From Dialister sp. (lineage in GTDB: Bacteria; Bacillota; Negativicutes; Veillonellales; Dialisteraceae), in NCBI GenBank assembly GCA_022722495.1, contig JAIJLI010000037.1:1-11341 (forward strand): a DNA stretch of 11,341 nucleotides. Direction: 5' to 3'. Position 1 is the first letter of the stretch. Each line of letters opens with the position of its first letter. Of this stretch, positions 6,314-11,341 are shown piece by piece. Position numbers and translations under genes: made by a program. The notes beneath the pieces are model-generated. The model saw nothing but the letters and a program-made list of their open reading frames with translations. It had not been told where the DNA came from and made no database searches.

Positions 6314-7744
6314 TCATTTCCGCCCAAACCAGATCGTCAGCAGCAGGTACTCTTTGGTCTCCTTCGTCACACGGCCGTATCGGCTGCCGCGGAGGAGACA
6401 GGTCCAGTAGATCTCTTTTTCATCAGCGGCAACGGGCCAATACGGTCGGAGAGCAGCGGGGATGCCGGCGTCCTGCAGGATGCGCTTGATAGACTTCGTC
6501 CCGTCCATCCCCAGCACCGCCATGCGCTCGCCCGGTCTTGGCATACGAAGCCTGACCTCCCCGACCTTTTCGGCATCCAGCAGGTATTGGTTACGAGCCG
6601 GATGCTCCGGCGGCTTCCCAAGTCGCACGGCCTCCATGTGCCAAAGCGTGTCTGCGCGATCCTTGCCACTTATTATAGCCATCTCTTGCTGTTTATCCAC
6701 ATCTTTTTGGGTGAACTTTTCAAAAAAATGCTTCGCGAGAAGGAAAAGACCGTTCTCCTCCTGTTTTTTGGTATTGCCTTTATAGAAATAGAGACAGCGC
6801 CGGCCGATCTCCATCACCACATGCGCCGTCGAAGTGAGCTTCCCCGTCTCGCCGTTCTCTGCGAGAAGAGCGAGACGCGAAAGGCTTTCAAAATCAGAGG
6901 ATCCCTCTCCCATGTGCATAAGCATCCGCCGGAGGACACGCCGCCGCATCGCGAGGGGAAGCGCGCGAAAGGCGTCCTTCTCAAGACTCCCCTCTTTCCC
7001 GTTAGAAGTGAGCCAGGCCTCTGCTGCCTCCTCCATCCAGGCATCCTCGCCGCGAAGGATATCCGCCGTATGCAGGAGCGTCTCCACCAGATTGGGATTA
7101 TAGGAAAGCATCTCGGGGAGAAGCTGGTGACGAATGCGGTTTCGCGTCGCATCCAACTCATCATTCGTGGCATCATGGCAGGGAGCATACGGAAAGGCAG
7201 TGAGGAAATCTTCGATCTCTTTCTTCGTGACCGTGAGGAAGGGACGGATCAGCTCCTCATGCTTTGGCGCCATGCCCGACAGACCGCGCACGCCGCTGCC
7301 GCGCAGCAGATGAAAAAGGATCGTCTCAGCCTGATCGTCTGCATGATGCGCGAGTGCAATCACGGTATACCCCGCTTCCTTCCGCACTTCCCTGAGCGCC
7401 TCATAGCGGAGCGTTCGCGCCACCGTCTCGACGGAGCCGCCGCCTAAGCGCCGTTTCTCCTCGACATAGACATCTCTGCGAAAGAAGGGTATCCCAAGCT
7501 GCTCACAGATGCGCTCCACATACCGTGCCTCTCCTTCGGCCTCCTCTCGCAAATGATGCTGCACGAGACAGCAGCCGACAGAGAGCCCTTCCCTCTCTGC
7601 GATGTCATGCAGAAAGAGCAGGAGCCCGAGCGAATCCGGCCCGCCGGACACCGCCGCGAGGATCCGCTCCCCTCTCTGCCATAATTTCTTTTCCCTCGCA
7701 AAGGAGAGGATCTTCGCGATAAAAGGAGATGATTGTTTTTTCAT
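6314..7744 (-). CDS. tilS: tRNA(Ile)-lysidine synthase TilS
   Basis: TilS attaches lysine to the wobble cytidine of tRNA-Ile(CAU), changing its decoding from AUG to AUA; it is essential in most bacteria. The 476 residues contain the N-type ATP pyrophosphatase motif SGGPDS (33-38), the conserved VQHHLREEAEGEA (61-73) and AHHADDQAET (132-141), and the HDATN...RNRIRHQLLP region (190-210). The C-terminal tRNA-binding domain lies at about 397-472 (VRLRMPRPGERM to YLLLTIW). AGGAG lies seven bases before the ATG. It stands between ppx and hpt. Both flanks are repeat DNA: a repeat unit abuts the stop codon exactly, and a heptamer array begins about 40 nt upstream of the start. No promoter is obvious in that short leader, so transcription may come through the repeats from ppx. 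Confidence 0.97.
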   Translation of the reverse strand: MKKQSSPFIAKILSFAREKKLWQRGERILAAVSGGPDSLGLLLFLHDIAEREGLSVGCCLVQHHLREEAEGEARYVERICEQLGIPFFRRDVYVEEKRRLGGGSVETVARTLRYEALREVRKEAGYTVIALAHHADDQAETILFHLLRGSGVRGLSGMAPKHEELIRPFLTVTKKEIEDFLTAFPYAPCHDATNDELDATRNRIRHQLLPEMLSYNPNLVETLLHTADILRGEDAWMEEAAEAWLTSNGKEGSLEKDAFRALPLAMRRRVLRRMLMHMGEGSSDFESLSRLALLAENGETGKLTSTAHVVMEIGRRCLYFYKGNTKKQEENGLFLLAKHFFEKFTQKDVDKQQEMAIISGKDRADTLWHMEAVRLGKPPEHPARNQYLLDAEKVGEVRLRMPRPGERMAVLGMDGTKSIKRILQDAGIPAALRPYWPVAADEKEIYWTCLLRGSRYGRVTKETKEYLLLTIWFGRK

Positions 7745-7783
7745 AGTTTGCTCCTGGGAAAATAGGGACTTGGAACTAGTAGC

Positions 7784-7825
7784 TAGGGATTAGGGATTAG
7801 GAATTAGGAATTAGGAATTAGGAAT
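7784..7825. repeat. Heptamer array TAGGGAT/TAGGAAT, six units
   Basis: Six perfect-length 7-bp units, two TAGGGAT and four TAGGAAT, run without interruption. The sequence is the complement of the CCTAATCCCTA runs found at the other end of copies A, B and D. The array leads directly into the hairpin of copy C. Confidence 0.9.
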
Positions 7826-7896
7826 AAAGGTGGCGGCTGCGCCGCGAATATGTATAGGGCGATGCCCGAAAGCAGCATTCAAGTCACCAGTCACTT
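7826..7896 (+). repeat. Intergenic mosaic repeat, copy C core
   Basis: The core reads GGTGGCGGC-TGC-GCCGC (hairpin arms 7833-7837 and 7841-7845), AATATGTATA, a second hairpin GGGC-GAT-GCCC (7857-7867), CGAAAGCAGCATTCAAG, then two AGTCAC heptamers. It matches copy D almost base for base apart from the hairpin loop (TGC against TTC) and a few scattered changes. It lacks the lead block of copies B, D and E. Confidence 0.85.
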
Positions 7897-7940
7897 GAGG
7901 TATCTCATTCCTGCTTTCGCACATCCATCGTTTATCGGTC

Positions 7941-7974
7941 TGCAAGAAAGATTTCTCGCTATGCTCGAAATGAC
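7941..7974 (-). repeat. GTCAT...TCTTTCTTGCA hairpin repeat, copy 1
   Basis: Read on the minus strand, this 34-nt element aligns with the one at 11260-11294. It forms a short hairpin with arms ATTTC and GAAAT. Repeats of this general form (GTCAT, hairpin, ATCTTTCT) occur in many unrelated bacterial genomes; that is background knowledge, and no name is asserted. Confidence 0.8.
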
Positions 7975-7983
7975 AACGCAAGA

Positions 7984-8066
7984 GTCTGATGTCTCCAAGT
8001 CTCCCAGTCTCCTAGTCTAATCCCCAGTCACCAGTCACTAGTCACTAGTCACTAGTCACTAGCCAC
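7984..8066. repeat. AGTCTCC repeats and six-unit CAGTCAC/TAGTCAC array after ppx
   Basis: Bases 7984-8019 hold gtctgatgtctcc followed by 8-bp AGTCTCC-type units, related to 9745-9775. Then six 7-bp units follow at 8025-8066: CAGTCAC twice, TAGTCAC three times, TAGCCAC once. The array ends three bases from the ppx stop codon (8072-8070). It has the same length (42 nt) as the six-unit array at 7784-7825. Confidence 0.88.
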
Positions 8067-8069
8067 CCC

Positions 8070-8981
8070 TTACTTTTCTGTCGGTGAGATAACATCCGCA
8101 TCGAGCAATCCTTCGGAGAGATCGCGGTCGCTCACCGTGATCTCCGAGAGAGCAAAGTACTCCATAAGGCTGTCTAAGATGACGACGCCCGCCACGATGA
8201 TATCGGCGCGGGACGGCAAGAGGCCTTTCATATGGCACTTGTCATCGTAGGACATTTGAGATAATTTTTCGAGAATCTCCGACACATCCTCGGGATGGAT
8301 CACGTAGTCCTGCACTTTCGACGAATCATACACTTCGAGCTCCTGAAGCATCGAAGCCAGTGAGGTGACCGTCCCGCCGACACCGATCCAGCGCTTGACA
8401 TTCCGCATGGACTCCATGAGATCCGTCTCACGGAAAAGCGTGAAGCAATGCTTCTTCAGCTCACCGCGGCCTCTGGCCGTGGTGGTATCGAACTGCTTCG
8501 AGCAGCGCACGCACCCGAGGCGGAAGCTGTGGCGCGCTCCGACATCGGTGCCGAATCCCACGCAGATCTCTGTCGAGCCGCCGCCGATATCGACGACGGA
8601 CGTGATGACGCCGGACGTCCCGGCCGCGCCTATGTAGCTATAGTACGCTTCCTCCTTCCCCGAAAGAATGCGGACAGGCACGCCGAAGGCTGCCGTCACT
8701 TCATCAGCGAATTCCTCCCCATTCGACGCATCGCGCATGATGGACGTACCATAGGCGAAGATATCCTTCGCCCCTTCGAGTTTGGCCATGGCGGTAAATT
8801 CCCCCACAGCAGAGAGCGTCCTTTCTTTTGCCCCCTGACCGATGGTCGCCTTATCCGTCATGCCCTCCCCCAGCCTGGTGCTGCGAAGTTCTTTCCTTAG
8901 GATCTTCCACTCCCCCTTTTCATCCTTCTCTGCCATCAAAAGACGGACCGAATTCGTTCCGATATCAATGATCGCGCGCAT
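8070..8981 (-). CDS. ppx: Exopolyphosphatase / pppGpp phosphohydrolase family protein (Ppx/GppA)
   Basis: This protein belongs to the ASKHA-fold Ppx/GppA family, which releases phosphate from polyphosphate chains or from pppGpp; sequence alone does not settle the substrate. The motifs are AIIDIGTNSVRLL (3-15), YGTSIMRDASNG (77-88), ILSGKEEAYYSYIG (105-118) with the likely catalytic Glu at 110 or 111, DIGGGSTEI (131-139), GVGGTVTSLA (200-209) and SDRDLSEGLL (284-293). At 303 residues it is the short form with only the two N-terminal lobes, without the C-terminal HD-like domain of the E. coli enzymes. AAGGAGG lies seven bases before the ATG. The terminator of the S1 gene lies directly upstream, so a promoter is expected in 8982-9036; only a weak TATCCT -10 candidate is seen there. 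It stands where spoIIE lies in Bacillus. Confidence 0.93.
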   Translation of the reverse strand: MRAIIDIGTNSVRLLMAEKDEKGEWKILRKELRSTRLGEGMTDKATIGQGAKERTLSAVGEFTAMAKLEGAKDIFAYGTSIMRDASNGEEFADEVTAAFGVPVRILSGKEEAYYSYIGAAGTSGVITSVVDIGGGSTEICVGFGTDVGARHSFRLGCVRCSKQFDTTTARGRGELKKHCFTLFRETDLMESMRNVKRWIGVGGTVTSLASMLQELEVYDSSKVQDYVIHPEDVSEILEKLSQMSYDDKCHMKGLLPSRADIIVAGVVILDSLMEYFALSEITVSDRDLSEGLLDADVISPTEK

Positions 8982-9032
8982 AAGAGCCTCCTTGTACTTA
9001 GGATACGCTACATTCTATTCATCAGAAAAGCA

Positions 9033-9066
9033 TAAAAGGAGACATAACCTGTTCGTTACATCTCCT
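9033..9066 (-). terminator. Intrinsic terminator of the S1-domain gene
   Basis: On the minus strand the arms AGGAGATGTAAC (9066-9055) and GTTATGTCTCCT (9048-9037) form a 12-bp stem with two G-U pairs and a 6-nt loop. A TTTT run and a further T-rich stretch follow. It begins eight bases after the S1 gene stop codon, so the S1 transcript should end before ppx. Confidence 0.88.
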
Positions 9067-9073
9067 CTCATGC

Positions 9074-9592
9074 TCAGTCAGAATGGCGGCCGCCGCGACC
9101 GCCCCGTTTGGATTCTACATTTCTCTTCAGATCCAGAAGCCGTTCATCGCTGTCCTTCAGGAAACGGTTCAGCTTGTCTTCAAAAGAAGCAGGGGCTTCA
9201 TGGCGCTGCGAACGATAACCGCCGGCAAACGGACGGCGCTCGGTCATACGCGGTGCTTCATGCAGAGGAGCTCTTCCCTCGAAGCCTTCTTTTTTCTGAA
9301 AACGATGCTCGCTTCCTTCCTTCTTCGGGGAACGGGCCTCCTTCTTCGCTTCCGTCTTCGGCTGCGCCTGCTTGACAGAAAGCGCGATCTTGCCCTTCGC
9401 ATCGATGGAGATGACCTTCACCTTCACCGTATCCTTCACCTTGAGATACTGAGCCACATCGCTCACATATTCATTGGCGACTTCTGAAATATGAACCAGA
9501 CCCACCTTGTTTTCCGGCAGCTCCACAAACGCACCAAATTTCGCGATCCCTGAAACGGTACCTTCCACGATACTTCCGACTTCTAAAGCCAT
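9074..9592 (-). CDS. S1-domain RNA-binding protein (YabR / general stress protein 13 type)
   Basis: One S1 RNA-binding domain fills residues 1-75: GSIVEGTVSGIAKFGAFVEL at 6-25 and GLVHISEV at 31-38 are the hallmark strands, ending with KIALSVK (68-74). Proteins of this type bind RNA or the ribosome and stand next to divIC in Firmicutes. The remaining hundred residues are a charged, low-complexity tail (KKEARSPKKEG, RRPFAGGYRSQR) with a possible helical segment at 136-162 (SFEDKLNRFLKDSDERLLDL) and a final RGGRGGRHSD. The RGG-like end could add RNA affinity. The ribosome binding site (AGAGGA) is rather far from the ATG, about 13 bases, but no other start fits. It has its own consensus promoter 70 nt upstream and a strong terminator, so it can be made independently of divIC. 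Confidence 0.92.
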   Translation of the reverse strand: MALEVGSIVEGTVSGIAKFGAFVELPENKVGLVHISEVANEYVSDVAQYLKVKDTVKVKVISIDAKGKIALSVKQAQPKTEAKKEARSPKKEGSEHRFQKKEGFEGRAPLHEAPRMTERRPFAGGYRSQRHEAPASFEDKLNRFLKDSDERLLDLKRNVESKRGGRGGRHSD

Positions 9593-9661
9593 CTAGCAAC
9601 AAAATCCTCTCTGGGAAACGGCATCCGCCTCCCCAATGCCTGCGATATAAATACGAATTAA

Positions 9662-9690
9662 ATTATACGTGATTTTCTAAGGAATAGCAA
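9662..9690 (-). promoter_or_regulatory. Consensus SigA-type promoter of the S1-domain gene
   Basis: On the minus strand the -35 box TTGCTA (9690-9685) and perfect -10 box TATAAT (9667-9662) are separated by exactly 17 nt. Transcription would start near 9655, giving a leader of about 60 nt that contains a possible 5-bp GGCAT/ATGCC hairpin. This is the best promoter match in the window. Confidence 0.75.
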
Positions 9691-9744
9691 TAGGAACGGG
9701 GCCGTGGACAGCCCTTTGCTTCCGTTTGAAAACCATGCTCCGCG

Positions 9745-9775
9745 GTCTGATCTCTCCCGATCTCCCAAAGTCTCA
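9745..9775. repeat. GTCTGATCTCTCC-type repeat overlapping the divIC stop
   Basis: The stretch gtctgatctctcccgatctc and the following cccaaagtctca resemble 7984-8019 (gtctgatgtctccaagtctc and on). Its last three bases are the complement of the divIC stop codon (TGA, 9775-9773). It is a weaker similarity than the heptamer arrays. Confidence 0.5.
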
Positions 9776-10072
9776 TCTCACATAAGGCACTTCTCCGGGC
9801 TTCACAAGACCGAGCTCCTGACGCGCCTTCTTTTCAAGCTGTCCGTCATCCTTGAGATCCTCACGCTTCTGTGAGAGCTCCGCCTTCTCCTTGGACAGCC
9901 TCTCCTTCTCCTCCAAAAGCAGCGCCTCCTGCTGGCGGATCTGATAGAAATGATACCCGCTGTGCAAGACGATGTAGAGCGAGAGAAGAACCACGATGAC
10001 GAAAAGGACACGCAGGAACGGGCTGTGCGGGAAAAGCCGTACCAGAAACGGCGATTTCCTTCTCCTAGTCAC
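9773..10072 (-). CDS. divIC: Septum formation initiator, DivIC/FtsB family
   Basis: DivIC/FtsB proteins are small bitopic membrane proteins that join FtsL and DivIB/FtsQ in the divisome. The 99 residues show the full family layout: a short basic cytoplasmic end (MTRRRKSPFLVRL), one membrane helix at about 19-37, a coiled coil at about 44-80 rich in Glu, Lys and Leu, and the closing ARQELGLVKPGEVPYV block (83-98) that is typical of the family. The start is GTG, and its codon overlaps the end of the carboxypeptidase gene in the sequence GTGACTAG (8-nt overlap), with a GGGAGGGAG ribosome binding site inside that gene. The two genes are therefore probably co-transcribed and translationally coupled. 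Confidence 0.93.
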   Translation of the reverse strand: MTRRRKSPFLVRLFPHSPFLRVLFVIVVLLSLYIVLHSGYHFYQIRQQEALLLEEKERLSKEKAELSQKREDLKDDGQLEKKARQELGLVKPGEVPYVR

Positions 10073-11000
10073 GAGGCTCCCTCCCTAAGAGCTGGTTCAC
10101 CAGCTTGTACACCTTCGGCTCTGCAGCGAGCTTTCTTCTATACTCCGCCTTCTTCTCCGCTTCCGCAAAGCCATAGTCCAGCCATGTCCGGGCTTCCTTC
10201 CAGCGATCCGTATCATCGTAGAGTGCCACGACCATGAGACGGCCATCGCGCTCCGCGGAAGCGACGAGACAATCACCCGCCGCTTCCGTCATGCCCGTCT
10301 TCACGCCATTCGCCCCTTCATAGTGGCTCGTCAGAAATTCATTGCGGTTTTCCACATTGCGATAGACCCCATTCCGATAAGTCATCGGATACACAGGACG
10401 CTTCACGATGTCACGGAAATCAGGATTCTTCATCGCATACGCCGCGATCTTTGCCATATCATAGGCCGTCGTATAGTGGTTCGGATCCGTAAGGCCATTC
10501 GGATTCGCGAAATGGGAATCATGCACACCGATAGAAGCTGCCTTTTCATTCATCATCTCGATGAAACGACCATACGAGCCGCCCACCGTCTCTGCGACAG
10601 ACACAGCCGCATCATTCCCGGAGATCAGCATCATCCCATACAGTAGCTGGTGAAGCGAGAGCGGCATGTCCGGCCTAAGGCCGATGTTCGTGCCATCCTG
10701 CGCCATCGCGCGCGGAGAGATCACCGCATTTTGGTCCAGCTTCGCCTTGCCCTCTTCGAGCGCAATGATACAGGTCAGGATCTTCGTCGTACTTGCAGGA
10801 TAGATACGCAGACTCCCTTCCTTATTCGCCAGCACCTCGCCCGTATTCCCATCGATCAGCGCAGCCGAGACTGCCTTCGAAGGAGGCGGCGGCGCGATCA
10901 TTGGCGGTGTGGGCGGCGGCGGTGTCACCCAGATGAGCGCGCCCAGCCCGCAGCCGCAAACAATAAGCAACAGAAGTAAAATGGATAGTAATTTTTTCAT
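10065..11000 (-). CDS. Serine-type D-Ala-D-Ala carboxypeptidase (peptidase S11, PBP5/DacF-like)
   Basis: The enzyme removes the terminal D-alanine from peptidoglycan stem peptides outside the membrane. With the start at 11000 it has 311 residues: a hydrophobic N-terminal segment (3-24) acting as signal or anchor, a proline-rich linker (27-40, TPPPPTPPMIAPPPP), then the penicillin-binding domain with STTK (70-73), SGN (127-129) and KTG (234-236), the three active-site motifs in the right order and spacing. It lacks room for a full C-terminal beta domain of the PBP5 type. The frame is open to an ATG at 11030, but AAAGGA at 11014-11009 lies eight bases before the ATG at 11000, and the signal segment MKKLLSIL begins there. 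A VCGC sequence at 14-17 might be a poor lipobox. The end overlaps divIC. Confidence 0.95.
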   Translation of the reverse strand: MKKLLSILLLLLIVCGCGLGALIWVTPPPPTPPMIAPPPPSKAVSAALIDGNTGEVLANKEGSLRIYPASTTKILTCIIALEEGKAKLDQNAVISPRAMAQDGTNIGLRPDMPLSLHQLLYGMMLISGNDAAVSVAETVGGSYGRFIEMMNEKAASIGVHDSHFANPNGLTDPNHYTTAYDMAKIAAYAMKNPDFRDIVKRPVYPMTYRNGVYRNVENRNEFLTSHYEGANGVKTGMTEAAGDCLVASAERDGRLMVVALYDDTDRWKEARTWLDYGFAEAEKKAEYRRKLAAEPKVYKLVNQLLGREPRD

Positions 11001-11008
11001 GGAAATCG

Positions 11009-11014
11009 TCCTTT
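11009..11014 (-). promoter_or_regulatory. Ribosome binding site deciding the carboxypeptidase start
   Basis: AAAGGA on the minus strand, eight bases upstream of the ATG at 11000. The alternative ATG at 11030 has no such site and would place charged residues before the signal segment. Confidence 0.75.
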
Positions 11015-11025
11015 GAAAATGAAGA

Positions 11026-11214
11026 TTCAAGGTTCAGGGTTAGCCTCGTGGGGGCGTGCCGTCCACTGATTGTGGATGAAATCTTTGCTTAAATGAGAAA
11101 TTAGGAATGAGGAATGAGAAATGAAGGTGGCGGCTTCGCCGCGAGTATATATAGGGCGATGCCCGAACGCAGTATTCAAGTCACCAGTCACTAGTCACTC
11201 CTAGTCCCTAGCCA
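11026..11214 (+). repeat. Intergenic mosaic repeat, copy D (most complete)
   Basis: In order: two GGTTCA-type heptamers (from 11026), a gggttagcctcgtggggg lead, GTGCCGTCCACTGATTG (from 11056), AATGAGAAATTAGGAATGAG, the hairpin GCGGC-TTC-GCCGC (11130-11142), AGTATATATA, a second hairpin GGGC-GAT-GCCC (11154-11164), CGAACGCAGTATTCAAG, CAGTCAC and TAGTCAC heptamers, and CCTAGTCCCTAGCCAC. It is the best reference for aligning the other copies. It lies upstream of the carboxypeptidase gene; no gene is seen in 11001-11341. Confidence 0.85.
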
Positions 11215-11259
11215 CGCATCCCTGCTTTCAAACTTTTTGAGGATACCCTTTTCCGTATC

Positions 11260-11294
11260 GTCATCCCGAGCGCAGTCGAGGGATCTTTCTTGCA
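11260..11294 (+). repeat. GTCAT...TCTTTCTTGCA hairpin repeat, copy 2
   Basis: A 35-nt element aligned with 7941-7974 read on the other strand. The arms are ATCCC (11263-11267) and GGGAT (11280-11284). A competing pairing ATCCCGA (11263-11269) with TCGGGAT (11301-11307) is possible, and an outer inverted repeat TTTCCGTA (11250-11257) with TACGGAAA (11321-11328) surrounds the whole. Confidence 0.78.
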
Positions 11295-11341
11295 CTCAGG
11301 TCGGGATCACATAAGCACTGTACGGAAACGACGCCTAGGTG

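Noticed and set aside
6146..7447. 433-residue plus-strand open frame
   Set aside because: It runs across repeat DNA and then antisense to tilS. TilS has all its motifs on the other strand.
8025..8066. CRISPR-like array
   Set aside because: Units are 7 bp with no spacers, and no cas genes are present. This is a short tandem repeat.
9700..9722. Terminator between divIC and the S1 gene (GGGC/GCCC)
   Set aside because: The stem is only 4-5 bp and the minus strand lacks a following T run.

Overview
The window is a stretch of bacterial chromosome with housekeeping genes, all on the minus strand. In the order they are transcribed, from high to low coordinate, they are: a serine D-Ala-D-Ala carboxypeptidase, a DivIC/FtsB-type septum protein, an S1-domain RNA-binding protein (YabR type), an Ppx/GppA phosphatase, tilS, hpt, ftsH and a FeoA-FeoB fusion. 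The order divIC - S1 protein - tilS - hpt - ftsH is the classical Firmicutes cluster. In Bacillus spoIIE lies between the S1 gene and tilS; here that place is taken by ppx, which suggests a non-sporulating Firmicute. Together with the intergenic repeats this points to Negativicutes (Veillonellaceae, perhaps Dialister). The taxon is inference, not something the sequence proves.

Layout. 1-165: fragment of a probable ISLre2-type transposase, minus strand, with an in-frame stop. 166-336: non-coding, with a large imperfect hairpin. 337-2686: feoAB, broken by a frameshift at about 760. 2687-2895: feoB leader and the ftsH terminator. 2896-4791: ftsH, with a good promoter at 4886-4915. 4792-5273: non-coding and repeat-rich. 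5274-5825: hpt. 5826-6313: repeats in two opposite orientations. 6314-7744: tilS. 7745-8069: repeats. 8070-8981: ppx. 8982-9073: terminator of the S1 gene. 9074-9592: S1 gene, with its own consensus promoter at 9662-9690. 9773-10072: divIC, overlapping by 8 nt the carboxypeptidase gene (10065-11000). 11001-11341: repeats.

The genes are mostly ordinary. The unusual part is the DNA between them. At least five copies of a modular repeat (A about 4926-5277, E about 5870-6035, B 6121-6307 inverted, C 7784-7896, D 11026-11214) fill most intergenic gaps. The modules are a lead block, heptanucleotide arrays, a GC-rich hairpin, an AT-rich spacer, a second small hairpin, and further heptanucleotide arrays. 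Both hairpins keep pairing while their sequence changes. The heptamer arrays touch or include the stop codons of hpt and tilS and come within 3 nt of that of ppx; a related repeat covers the divIC stop. A second, unrelated hairpin repeat (7941-7974 and 11260-11294) also shows paired changes. No new enzyme system is visible. If there is something undescribed here, it is this mosaic repeat family.

The genes cover cell-wall maturation and division (carboxypeptidase, DivIC), RNA-linked translation functions (S1 protein, TilS), nucleotide and polyphosphate or (p)ppGpp metabolism (Hpt, Ppx/GppA), membrane-protein quality control (FtsH) and ferrous iron uptake (FeoAB, probably inactive in this sequence).
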